Source of the DNA: Ditibartonella apis
GTDB lineage: Bacteria > Pseudomonadota > Alphaproteobacteria > Rhizobiales > Rhizobiaceae
Reading direction: 5' to 3'
DNA length: 64,000 bases
Assembly: GCF_001952075.1 (NCBI RefSeq)
Contig: NZ_LXYU01000001.1
Span: forward strand, 496,001 to 560,000
Positions 1 to 7,152 of this stretch are shown in pieces; position 1 is the first letter of the stretch, and the number at the start of each line of letters is the position of its first letter. Both the position numbers and the translations under genes were made by a program. Under the pieces are notes generated by a model that was not told the DNA's origin, searched no databases, and saw nothing but the letters and a program-made list of their open reading frames with translations.

Positions 1-1
1 C

Positions 2-274
2 GGTGAGGCGCCAAAATCGGTTTATGCCGGTCGGGCAATGCGTGCGAGCGTCAATTTCCGTGAAACTTATCCGGCATTTCTGGCATTGATGTTGCTTGGT
101 GATTTTGCCCCAAATAACATTATGTTGACCGTGGCAGGTGGATCCATATGGGTCATAGCAAGGATTATCTATATTCCGCTTTACCTCTTGGGCATCCCCT
201 ACATCCGTAGCATCGTCTGGCTAATTTCCATCCTCGGATTGGTCATCATGCTTGTCGCCGCTTTCTGGAGTTAG
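2..274 (+). CDS. MAPEG family membrane protein, 3' part
   Basis: The open frame enters from the left edge of the window, so the N-terminus is missing. The visible part reads through an A-x-R-A-x-R-A/N-x-x-E segment (around 25-60) followed by three hydrophobic stretches. This is the C-terminal half of the MAPEG fold (membrane-associated proteins in eicosanoid and glutathione metabolism), a small four-helix membrane protein. Bacterial members are mostly uncharacterised. An internal ATG at 38 could be mistaken for a start, but the family motif continues upstream of it. The stop codon is immediately followed by the ATG of the exporter gene, so the two are likely co-transcribed. The substrate cannot be told from sequence. 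Confidence 0.7.
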   Translation, partial: GEAPKSVYAGRAMRASVNFRETYPAFLALMLLGDFAPNNIMLTVAGGSIWVIARIIYIPLYLLGIPYIRSIVWLISILGLVIMLVAAFWS

Positions 275-916
275 ATGATGGCTCCTTATTTTGTCGAATG
301 GTCAACATTGATGGCGGTATTCGCAATTGCGGCAATAACGCCGGGAGCCGATTTCGCATTGATTTTGCGCCAATCGTTGGTTCATGGGCGTGAGGCCGCT
401 TTTGCGACAGCTTTCGGCATCGGCGCGGCTCTGCTCTTTCACGTAAGTTACACGATTCTGGGACTTGGATTGCTCATTTCGAAATCCCTTATTCTGTTTA
501 ATGTCGTTAAGTGGCTCGGTGTTCTCTATCTTCTCTATATCGGCATTAAAAGCATTACCTCGCGCGGTATTGCGGGTGAAAAAAACGAAAACGGAAAAAG
601 TAGGAAAACACGGCAAAATTTGAAAAAAGCATTTTTTGCCGGATTTACCGTCAATGCTCTTAACCCCAAAGCGGTGTTTTTCTTTCTTTCGATTTTCTCG
701 ACATTTGTCGCACCGGTAACGCCTATAGCAGTTAAGTTTTGCTATGGTCTATCGATGTCGGCACTTCTTATAGGATGGTTCGTTTTGGTTGGCATTTTTA
801 TGACGACCCCTGCCATTCGCTCATTATATCAACGCGCCGCCAAATGGATTGATCGCCTTTGCGGAGCTGTTTTCATCGCATTCAGTATCAGGCTTATGTT
901 TCAGAAAGCCTCGTAA
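275..916 (+). CDS. LysE/RhtB family exporter
   Basis: A 213-residue inner-membrane protein with about six hydrophobic segments. It has the family N-terminus, in which an A-A-x-T-P-G-A-D-F motif (about residues 19-27) sits in the first helix, and a central polar loop rich in Lys/Asn/Arg. LysE/RhtB proteins export amino acids or related small metabolites by proton exchange. Length is normal for the family. The start follows the upstream stop without a gap, suggesting translational coupling to the MAPEG gene. Which amino acid is exported cannot be inferred. Confidence 0.82.
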   Translation: MMAPYFVEWSTLMAVFAIAAITPGADFALILRQSLVHGREAAFATAFGIGAALLFHVSYTILGLGLLISKSLILFNVVKWLGVLYLLYIGIKSITSRGIAGEKNENGKSRKTRQNLKKAFFAGFTVNALNPKAVFFFLSIFSTFVAPVTPIAVKFCYGLSMSALLIGWFVLVGIFMTTPAIRSLYQRAAKWIDRLCGAVFIAFSIRLMFQKAS

Positions 917-962
917 GTTTTAAAATTTTCAGGTCTCTGCGGCCGTAACGAAAGGAAAAAGA

Positions 963-2369
963 ATGTCTTATGATGTCGTCGTAATTGGAGCAGGTCCCGG
1001 TGGATATGTTGCAGCAATCAAGGCTGCACAACTCGGGCTAAAAACCGCAATCGTGGAAAAGCGCGATACATTGGGTGGTACATGTCTTAATGTCGGCTGT
1101 ATTCCTTCCAAAGCGCTGCTCTATGCTTCCGAAATTTTTGCCTCGGCTCAACACGGTTTCGAGGCTTTGGGTGTTTCGGTTTCCAAACCCAAACTCGACC
1201 TTGCCGGCATGATGGCCCACAAGCAGAAAACCGTTGATGGTAACACAAGCGGTGTCGCTTTTCTGATGAAGAAAAACAAGATTGACACCGTTTACGGCAC
1301 GGCCAGAATTCTTGGTGCAGGCAAAGTCGAAGTTGCTGCCAAAGATGGCTCGAAACAGACTCTTGAGACCAAAAATATCATCATCGCAACAGGTTCCGAC
1401 GTTGCCGGTATTCCGGGAATGAAGATCGATATCGATGAAAAAGTTATTGTTTCCTCAACCGGTGCTTTGTCGCTTCCCAAAGTACCTCATCACATGGTTG
1501 TTGTCGGCGCCGGTGTGATCGGTTCTGAGCTTGGTTCGGTCTGGAGCCGGCTTGGTGCAAAGGTAACAGTCGTCGAATTTCTCGACAAGGTTCTGGGGCC
1601 GATGGATGGCGAAGTGTCCAAGCAGTTCCAGAAACTCATGGAAAAACAAGGTATCGAATATAAACTCGGCGCAAAAGTAACCGGCGTTGAAAAAACCGCA
1701 TCTGGTGCAAAAGTTACCTTTGAACCTGTTAAAGGTGGTTCGGCTGAAACTCTTGAAGCCGATATTGTTCTCGTTGCTACTGGTCGTCGTCCTTATACCG
1801 AAGGACTTGGTCTCAAAGAGGCCGGTGTAGCACTGGACGAACGTGGTCGGGTGAATATCGATTCACATTGGCAAACAAATATTGCCGGAATTTACGCAAT
1901 TGGCGATGTTGTCAAAGGTCCGATGCTTGCCCATAAAGCGGAAGACGAAGGTGTTGCTCTGGCTGAAATTCTTGCCGGTCAAAAAGGCCATGTCAATTAT
2001 GATGTGATCCCGAGTGTCGTTTATACAGAACCGGAAGTCGCATCTGTCGGTAAAACCGAAGAAGAGCTTAAAGCAGCCGGCATTGAATATCGCGTTGGCA
2101 AATTCCCCTTTTCTGCCAATGGTCGTGCCCGCGCTATGTTGAAGACTGACGGATTTGTCAAAATCCTTGCTTGCGCCAAGACCGACAAGGTTCTGGGCGG
2201 CCATATCCTTGGCTTCGGTGCTGGTGAAATGATTCACGAAATTGCTGTTTTGATGGAATTTGGCGGCTCATCGGAAGATCTGGCACGGACCTGCCATGCT
2301 CATCCGACAATGTCGGAAGCTGTGAAAGAGGCTGCATTGGCCGCTTTTTCAAAACCGATCAATATGTAA
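963..2369 (+). CDS. lpdA: Dihydrolipoyl dehydrogenase (E3)
   Basis: A 468-residue FAD flavoenzyme that reoxidises the dihydrolipoyl arm of 2-oxoacid dehydrogenase complexes (or glycine cleavage) and passes electrons to NAD+. The sequence shows the N-terminal FAD site G-A-G-P-G-G (9-14), the redox disulfide Cys41/Cys46 in GGTCLNVGCIPSK, a second Rossmann motif G-A-G-V-I-G (about 181-186), the FAD-binding A-I-G-D motif near 312 and the C-terminal catalytic His-Glu pair in H-A-H-P-T-M-S-E. Length is typical. A purine-rich ribosome site (AAAGGAAAAAG) lies just before the ATG. It is the last gene before a strong terminator, as expected for the 3' end of a 2-oxoglutarate dehydrogenase cluster, but sucA/sucB are not in the window upstream; the genes just before it are a LysE exporter and MAPEG. 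Confidence 0.96.
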   Translation: MSYDVVVIGAGPGGYVAAIKAAQLGLKTAIVEKRDTLGGTCLNVGCIPSKALLYASEIFASAQHGFEALGVSVSKPKLDLAGMMAHKQKTVDGNTSGVAFLMKKNKIDTVYGTARILGAGKVEVAAKDGSKQTLETKNIIIATGSDVAGIPGMKIDIDEKVIVSSTGALSLPKVPHHMVVVGAGVIGSELGSVWSRLGAKVTVVEFLDKVLGPMDGEVSKQFQKLMEKQGIEYKLGAKVTGVEKTASGAKVTFEPVKGGSAETLEADIVLVATGRRPYTEGLGLKEAGVALDERGRVNIDSHWQTNIAGIYAIGDVVKGPMLAHKAEDEGVALAEILAGQKGHVNYDVIPSVVYTEPEVASVGKTEEELKAAGIEYRVGKFPFSANGRARAMLKTDGFVKILACAKTDKVLGGHILGFGAGEMIHEIAVLMEFGGSSEDLARTCHAHPTMSEAVKEAALAAFSKPINM

Positions 2370-2388
2370 GCGATTTAACATATTATTC

Positions 2389-2417
2389 AAAAAGGCTGCC
2401 TTCGGGTGGCCTTTTTA
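2389..2417 (+). terminator. Rho-independent terminator after lpdA
   Basis: A ten-base-pair stem (two G-T pairs) closes a TTCG tetraloop and is followed by a T run. It lies 20 bases after the lpdA stop codon and ends that transcript. Confidence 0.9.
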
Positions 2418-2745
2418 TTGCAATCAAACCGGATTTATATGGTCACTCCGGAATTTTCAGGTCAGACTGGAATGGGAATGTCGATTTTATTTCATAGTCG
2501 GGATTTAATCACGAAAATACGTCGATACTATCCATATTGATGAATGCGATGGCAAAACTTTGCTTTGAGTTTTTTCGCTTAAAGAAGCCATTGTTGGTTT
2601 AATAGAAATGACAGGACTGGAAAAAGGGAAAAAGCGTTATCCGGTACACGTCGTAATCAGATGCGTGAGACGGCAATTTCTCGCCTTCATAAGCGTATCA
2701 TGCCGTTAGCAAAAAACTTTTGCGGATTTGTTGCTTTTAAAATTA
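2418..2745. other. Intergenic, no gene seen
   Basis: About 330 bases between lpdA and the converging TraB/GumN gene. No open frame with family resemblance, no tRNA and no repeat was seen. It probably includes the 3' end of the reverse-strand transcript. Confidence 0.5.
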
Positions 2746-3894
2746 TCAAAGTTTTATCGGGCTGACATGATAGCCATGTTTTCGTAATTGTTCGACAAGG
2801 CCACTATCGTCAACCATATGTGCTGCACCAACCGCGATGAAACTGTTTCCTTGTTCAATCAAAGGAAGCGCGCGTTCAGACATGCGTAAGTTGCGTTTTG
2901 TCATCAGGATATCTTTGAAAATTTCCTGGTCTTTTTTGCTGATCGTTGTTTTGAACAGAGTATCAAGAACGAGAATTTCGCCAATACGACTTTGTTTATA
3001 AAGTTGCGTTTCGGTATAAAACATATCGGCGTAAAATTTGGGGTTGTCGAGGTAATCTTCGATTGACCTTGCCTGAAAACTTATAGGTAGTTTTTCAATT
3101 GCAGATAATTGTTCATCAACTGTTTCAAGACCGATGACCTGTTTTCCAAGTTTTTTGGCGTTTTGCCCGATTTCTACATCAAGTGCACGGTATCCATAGG
3201 CTTCCCGACGCGCCTCGCAGGCCGGTAGGCTCAATGTCATCCAGATGAACCATGGTTTGTTATTGGCAATAAGTTGAAAAGGTAGACCGTGGGTTTCAAA
3301 TGCGGTTTTAAGCTTATGGAATTCTTGCCGCGAAAGTCCATCCTTGAAACTCTCGCCTTTTTTGGCAGTCAGAAAATCGGGTGAGGCAGCAAGTTTTGCT
3401 GCCATTGCTTTACCGTTATCATCCGCCGCTTCACTCAACTCGAGGACAATACGGTCTGCATTTTCGAGTGCTGTTTTGACCTTTGGAGCGAGATTGACAA
3501 TTTCCGGATCGGTCACATGCATTGTGCCGAAAAGATAGGATGGCTTGGTCCCTTCTTTTTCAACCTTCCAGAATCGTGCATTGCCATTTTTTATTTTTTT
3601 TGCACGGCTCAAAAATTTCCGGTTTTCTTCTTTTGAAAGTTTTTTGGTTAAATCCTCACCCGAGCAGACAGGTGGCTCCGCCTGTTTTTTTTGTTCAAGC
3701 AGTGCTTTCGGTAAAAATTTTTCAAAAAATTTTGGCTGTGGAGGTGTCGCGTCTTCACTCAATGCCGGTGAAGAAAGGTAAAAAGTGCCGGCAAAAAGAG
3801 CAAAAAGAAAAGCAAAACGTTTCGACAATCTCGCGATCGTTTTGAAATATATTCGGCTTTTTTTTTGCATCACAGCCTTCCGCTTTGTCGGCAC
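2746..3894 (-). CDS. TraB/GumN family secreted protein
   Basis: A 382-residue protein with a positively charged N-terminus and a hydrophobic export signal (about residues 23-45), so it is probably periplasmic. The mature part shows the TraB/GumN fold hallmarks: a Y-L-F-G-T-M-H-V motif near 120 and a C-terminal V-G-A-A-H motif near 355. These His-containing motifs resemble those of metal-dependent Tiki-type proteases, but bacterial members have no agreed function. An internal ATG nine codons in (M9) is an equally plausible start. It lies 16 bases downstream of the carboxynorspermidine dehydrogenase gene and may be on the same transcript; a functional link to polyamines is not evident. Confidence 0.75.
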   Translation of the reverse strand: MPTKRKAVMQKKSRIYFKTIARLSKRFAFLFALFAGTFYLSSPALSEDATPPQPKFFEKFLPKALLEQKKQAEPPVCSGEDLTKKLSKEENRKFLSRAKKIKNGNARFWKVEKEGTKPSYLFGTMHVTDPEIVNLAPKVKTALENADRIVLELSEAADDNGKAMAAKLAASPDFLTAKKGESFKDGLSRQEFHKLKTAFETHGLPFQLIANNKPWFIWMTLSLPACEARREAYGYRALDVEIGQNAKKLGKQVIGLETVDEQLSAIEKLPISFQARSIEDYLDNPKFYADMFYTETQLYKQSRIGEILVLDTLFKTTISKKDQEIFKDILMTKRNLRMSERALPLIEQGNSFIAVGAAHMVDDSGLVEQLRKHGYHVSPIKL

Positions 3895-3910
3895 TTTTCA
3901 GTCATTAAAG

Positions 3911-5149
3911 CTATAAAACAAGCTTTTTATCTTCTTTTCCTTCACGAATTCTGGTGGGAAGTCCCATTTCATCAAGTCTTTTCAGGAACGGTTCCGGTGG
4001 CAATTCTTCCACATTGGCCATGGTTTTTACATCCCAATCGCCAAGTGCCACCAATATGGCAGCGGCGACAGCCGGAACCCCTGCCGTGTAGGAAATTGCT
4101 TGTGAACCTGTTTCGAGATAGGCTTCTCTGTGGTCGGCGATATTATAGATAAACACCTCGCGGTGTTTGCCATCTTTTTCACCTTTGACGAGATCGCCGA
4201 TGCAGGTTTTACCGGTATAATCAGGTGCGAGCGAAGATGGGTCCGGCAAAACAGCTTTGACCACTTTAAGCGGAACAACTTCCAAACCTTCAGCGGTTTT
4301 TATGGGTTGTTCGGATAAAAGCCCAAGATTTTTCAACACATTGAATACGGTAATATAGCGTTCGCCGAACCCCATCCAGAAGCGGATATTCGGCACATCA
4401 AGATTTTTTGACAAAGAATGGATTTCGTCATGACCGGTCATATAGGTGTTGCGCCGACCGACAACCGGCAAATCCCATTCGTGCCCGATTTCAAACATTT
4501 TGTTTGAAACCCATTTGCTGTTTTGCCATGACCAGACCTGACCGGTAAATTCACGAAAATTGATTTCCGGGTCGAAATTGGTGGCAAACCAGCGCCCGTG
4601 ACTACCGGCATTGATATCGATAATATCAATATCGCTGATTTTGTCGAAATAGTCCTGATGGGCAAGCGCTGCATAAGCGTTGACCACACCGGGGTCAAAT
4701 CCTGCTCCCAGAATTGCGGTCACTTTATGCGATTCACATTCTTCGCGGCGTGGCCATTCATAATTGCCATACCAGGGAGGCGTCTCGCATATTTTTAGCG
4801 GATCTTCATGAATAGCTGTGTCGATATAGGCTGCACCGGTCTCAATACAGGCCGACAGAACGGACATATTAAGAAAAGCTGAGCCGACATTGATAACAAT
4901 CTGGCTTTTTGTTTTACGAATAAGATCTGCCGTCGATTTTACATCCATTGCGTCGAGATGGTGCGTTTCGAACACACCTTTTACCTTCATGGATTTTTTC
5001 TCTTTGACGGATGCAATGATCGACTCGCATTTTTGCAGTGTTCGTGATGCGATATGAAGATCACCGAGAATATCGTTATGTTGGGCGCATTTGTGAGCAA
5101 CCACCTGAGCCACTCCGCCTGCGCCAATAATCAGGATATTCTTTTTCAT
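3911..5149 (-). CDS. Carboxynorspermidine/carboxyspermidine dehydrogenase
   Basis: A 412-residue member of the saccharopine dehydrogenase family. The N-terminus carries a Rossmann nucleotide site G-A-G-G-V-A-Q (9-15) and the protein keeps the family's long C-terminal domain. In the alternative spermidine route this enzyme condenses L-aspartate semialdehyde with putrescine (or diaminopropane) using NADPH, giving carboxyspermidine. The assignment rests on adjacency to nspC, which performs the next step, and on overall family similarity; a lysine-pathway saccharopine dehydrogenase is less likely in this context. nspC lies 57 bases upstream on the same strand, and the pair forms an operon. Start: ATG followed by M-K-K-N-I-L-I-I-G, the normal beginning of the first beta strand. 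Confidence 0.85.
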   Translation of the reverse strand: MKKNILIIGAGGVAQVVAHKCAQHNDILGDLHIASRTLQKCESIIASVKEKKSMKVKGVFETHHLDAMDVKSTADLIRKTKSQIVINVGSAFLNMSVLSACIETGAAYIDTAIHEDPLKICETPPWYGNYEWPRREECESHKVTAILGAGFDPGVVNAYAALAHQDYFDKISDIDIIDINAGSHGRWFATNFDPEINFREFTGQVWSWQNSKWVSNKMFEIGHEWDLPVVGRRNTYMTGHDEIHSLSKNLDVPNIRFWMGFGERYITVFNVLKNLGLLSEQPIKTAEGLEVVPLKVVKAVLPDPSSLAPDYTGKTCIGDLVKGEKDGKHREVFIYNIADHREAYLETGSQAISYTAGVPAVAAAILVALGDWDVKTMANVEELPPEPFLKRLDEMGLPTRIREGKEDKKLVL

Positions 5150-5206
5150 TCCCGGTTTGTCTCCTAAATTTTGCTTTCAAAACCCTTGTTAAATCTGGAG
5201 CCTTTT

Positions 5207-6304
5207 TCAAGAAAGGCTTTCACAATAGTCTTTATACCCGAATTCACGTTGAACACGAATGGTTCCATCCAATTCTTTTATCGCAATAGCGGGCATATTA
5301 AGACCATTGAACCAATTTTTTTTCACCATTGTGTAACCGGCCGCATCTTCTATCGACAAATGGTCGCCTACTTTCAATTTTTCAGGAAAACGGAATGTTC
5401 CGAAAATATCTCCGGCAAGGCATGATTTGCCACAAACCATAATTTCATGAGGTCCCTGATTTGGCGAAATTTTCGCTTTTTCCCGATAAACAAGAAGATC
5501 AAGCATATGAGCTTCGATGGAACTGTCAACGATCGCAAGATCCTTGCCATTATGCATTGTGTCAAGAACGGTAACTTCAAGTGTTGCGCTATTGGTAATA
5601 GAAGCTTCACCCGGTTCAAGATAAACCGTAACCCCGTATTTATCCGAGAAACGCTTGAGCCTGTCGGCGAAAGCTTCAAGCGGATAATCTTTACCGGTAA
5701 AATAGATGCCGCCGCCAAGGCTGATCCATTGAACGTGGTGAAAAAGTTGACCAAATTTTCGTTCTATATCGGAAAGCATCCGGTCAAACAAAGCAAAGTC
5801 GCCATTCTCGCAGTTATAGTGAATCATGAAACCGTTTACGAGCGGCAAAACCGCTTCGATCTTTTCGTAACTTGTTTCGCCAAGACGACTGAAAGGGCGG
5901 GCAGGGTCGGCAAGATCGAAGCCGGAACAGCTCATTCCCGGGTTTAGCCGCAAACCTCTTTCGATATGTTCAGACTTTTTTGCAAATCTGTGAAGCTGGT
6001 TGATGGAATTGAATATGATTGTATCGGCATAAGTGATCGCTTCATCAATTTCATAGTCGGCCCAGGCGACAGAATAGGCATGGGTTTCTTTGCCGAATTT
6101 TTCTTTTCCCAGACGCAGTTCGTAAAGCGATGATGACGTGGTGCCATCCATATAGCGCGCCATAAAATCGAAAACGCCCCATGTTGCAAAACATTTCAAT
6201 GCCAAAAGCGATTTGGCACCTGAGAGTTCACGCAACCGGGCGATTATTTCCATATTACGCATCAACTTCGATTTATCGACAAGGTAATAGGGCGTTTGAA
6301 GCAT
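5207..6304 (-). CDS. nspC: Carboxynorspermidine/carboxyspermidine decarboxylase
   Basis: A 365-residue PLP enzyme of the alanine-racemase-fold decarboxylase group. The PLP lysine is Lys37 in L-A-L-K-C-F-A; a G-G-G motif in S-L-G-G-G-I, an E-P-G-E-A motif and a C-terminal C-G-K-S-C-L-A-G-D (substrate cysteine) follow in the expected order. It decarboxylates carboxyspermidine or carboxynorspermidine to the triamine, completing the S-adenosylmethionine-independent spermidine pathway. It is the first gene of the nspC, dehydrogenase, TraB/GumN run. The divergent spacer to the BA14K gene (6305-6479) should hold its promoter, but no clear -35/-10 pair was assigned. Confidence 0.92.
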   Translation of the reverse strand: MLQTPYYLVDKSKLMRNMEIIARLRELSGAKSLLALKCFATWGVFDFMARYMDGTTSSSLYELRLGKEKFGKETHAYSVAWADYEIDEAITYADTIIFNSINQLHRFAKKSEHIERGLRLNPGMSCSGFDLADPARPFSRLGETSYEKIEAVLPLVNGFMIHYNCENGDFALFDRMLSDIERKFGQLFHHVQWISLGGGIYFTGKDYPLEAFADRLKRFSDKYGVTVYLEPGEASITNSATLEVTVLDTMHNGKDLAIVDSSIEAHMLDLLVYREKAKISPNQGPHEIMVCGKSCLAGDIFGTFRFPEKLKVGDHLSIEDAAGYTMVKKNWFNGLNMPAIAIKELDGTIRVQREFGYKDYCESLS

Positions 6305-6479
6305 TTTTTAATCCTGCAATATTCGGTTTTTCCGACGGCTATCAAAGCCTCGACCACATATAGAAACACATTTCTATAAGAGCAAATATGTTCTTCATTA
6401 ACTATAGCAAAAAAGAGTGCAGTTTTCTCGATTTGATGTCTGCTATAGTCCTGATGTGTCGTTCTGGGAAGGATTCTTA

Positions 6480-6938
6480 ATGCGTAAATTCAATAAACCT
6501 TTTTGCTTGTTTGTCGGACTGCCAGTGATCGGTCTTGTCGCCGCTTTTTCTTCATTTGCTGCTGATCTCAATGAAAATCTTGTGGTTGCGCAAAACGCCA
6601 AAACAACAGAATCCTCTGCCATTACAAACACGAGCCGTGGCGAATTGAACGGTTTCAAAGGCTATCGCCATCACCGTACCGGTTATAAAAAGCATACTGA
6701 TGGCTGGTGGTATCCGGAAGCAGCATTTGAACCGGGAGCACATGCCGACAGCACCAATGTGAAACCTAAAAAACCGTCACAAAAATCCAAAAAAGAAGAT
6801 GACAAGCCATGGCTTATCAAAAACCATGTCGATTTTTGTTTATCAAAATATAAGTCCTATACAAGTTCCGATAACAGCTATCAGCCTTTTGACGGTCCGC
6901 GAAAACAGTGTGTATCGCGTTATTATAGTCCGAAATGA
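6480..6938 (+). CDS. BA14K family protein, secreted
   Basis: About 152 residues from the ATG at 6480, which has a GGGAAGGA site upstream; an upstream in-frame start at 6417 would add 21 residues lacking signal character. The N-terminus is a signal peptide ending near S-F-A-A. The C-terminus has the BA14K repeat: a His/Asp-x-x-x-C followed by Y-K-S-Y-T-S-S-D-N-S-Y and G-P-R-K-Q-C, two conserved cysteines. Related Brucella proteins are immunoreactive surface/periplasmic proteins with reported lectin-like activity. The middle is low-complexity, rich in Lys/Ser/Pro. The function here is unknown; it stands alone, with a strong hairpin behind it. Confidence 0.8.
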   Translation: MRKFNKPFCLFVGLPVIGLVAAFSSFAADLNENLVVAQNAKTTESSAITNTSRGELNGFKGYRHHRTGYKKHTDGWWYPEAAFEPGAHADSTNVKPKKPSQKSKKEDDKPWLIKNHVDFCLSKYKSYTSSDNSYQPFDGPRKQCVSRYYSPK

Positions 6939-6941
6939 AAA

Positions 6942-6967
6942 TCGTCCGATTGATGACAATCGGACGA
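6942..6967 (+). terminator. Perfect 11-bp hairpin after BA14K gene
   Basis: Eleven perfectly paired bases around a four-base ATGA loop start 3 bases after the BA14K stop. No T run follows, so it may protect the transcript end or act with Rho rather than terminate by itself. Confidence 0.5.
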
Positions 6968-7152
6968 CATAAACGCCCCATTCCGGTGAAATGAGAAAAA
7001 TTTAAAAAAAACGGCAAAATTTTCTGGGTTAGGCCATTGAAAGGGCTTGCGTGTGAGGCTTTAAAACATCCAATATAGAATTAGGTGATACCGATTCATT
7101 TTCGGTGACCTATATAGAAACGAGGCCCGAAAAACAGGATGGTGTGCAGATA

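Noticed and set aside
302-616. 104-residue frame on the reverse strand inside the LysE/RhtB gene
   Set aside because: It is the shadow of a real membrane protein gene and shows no family resemblance.
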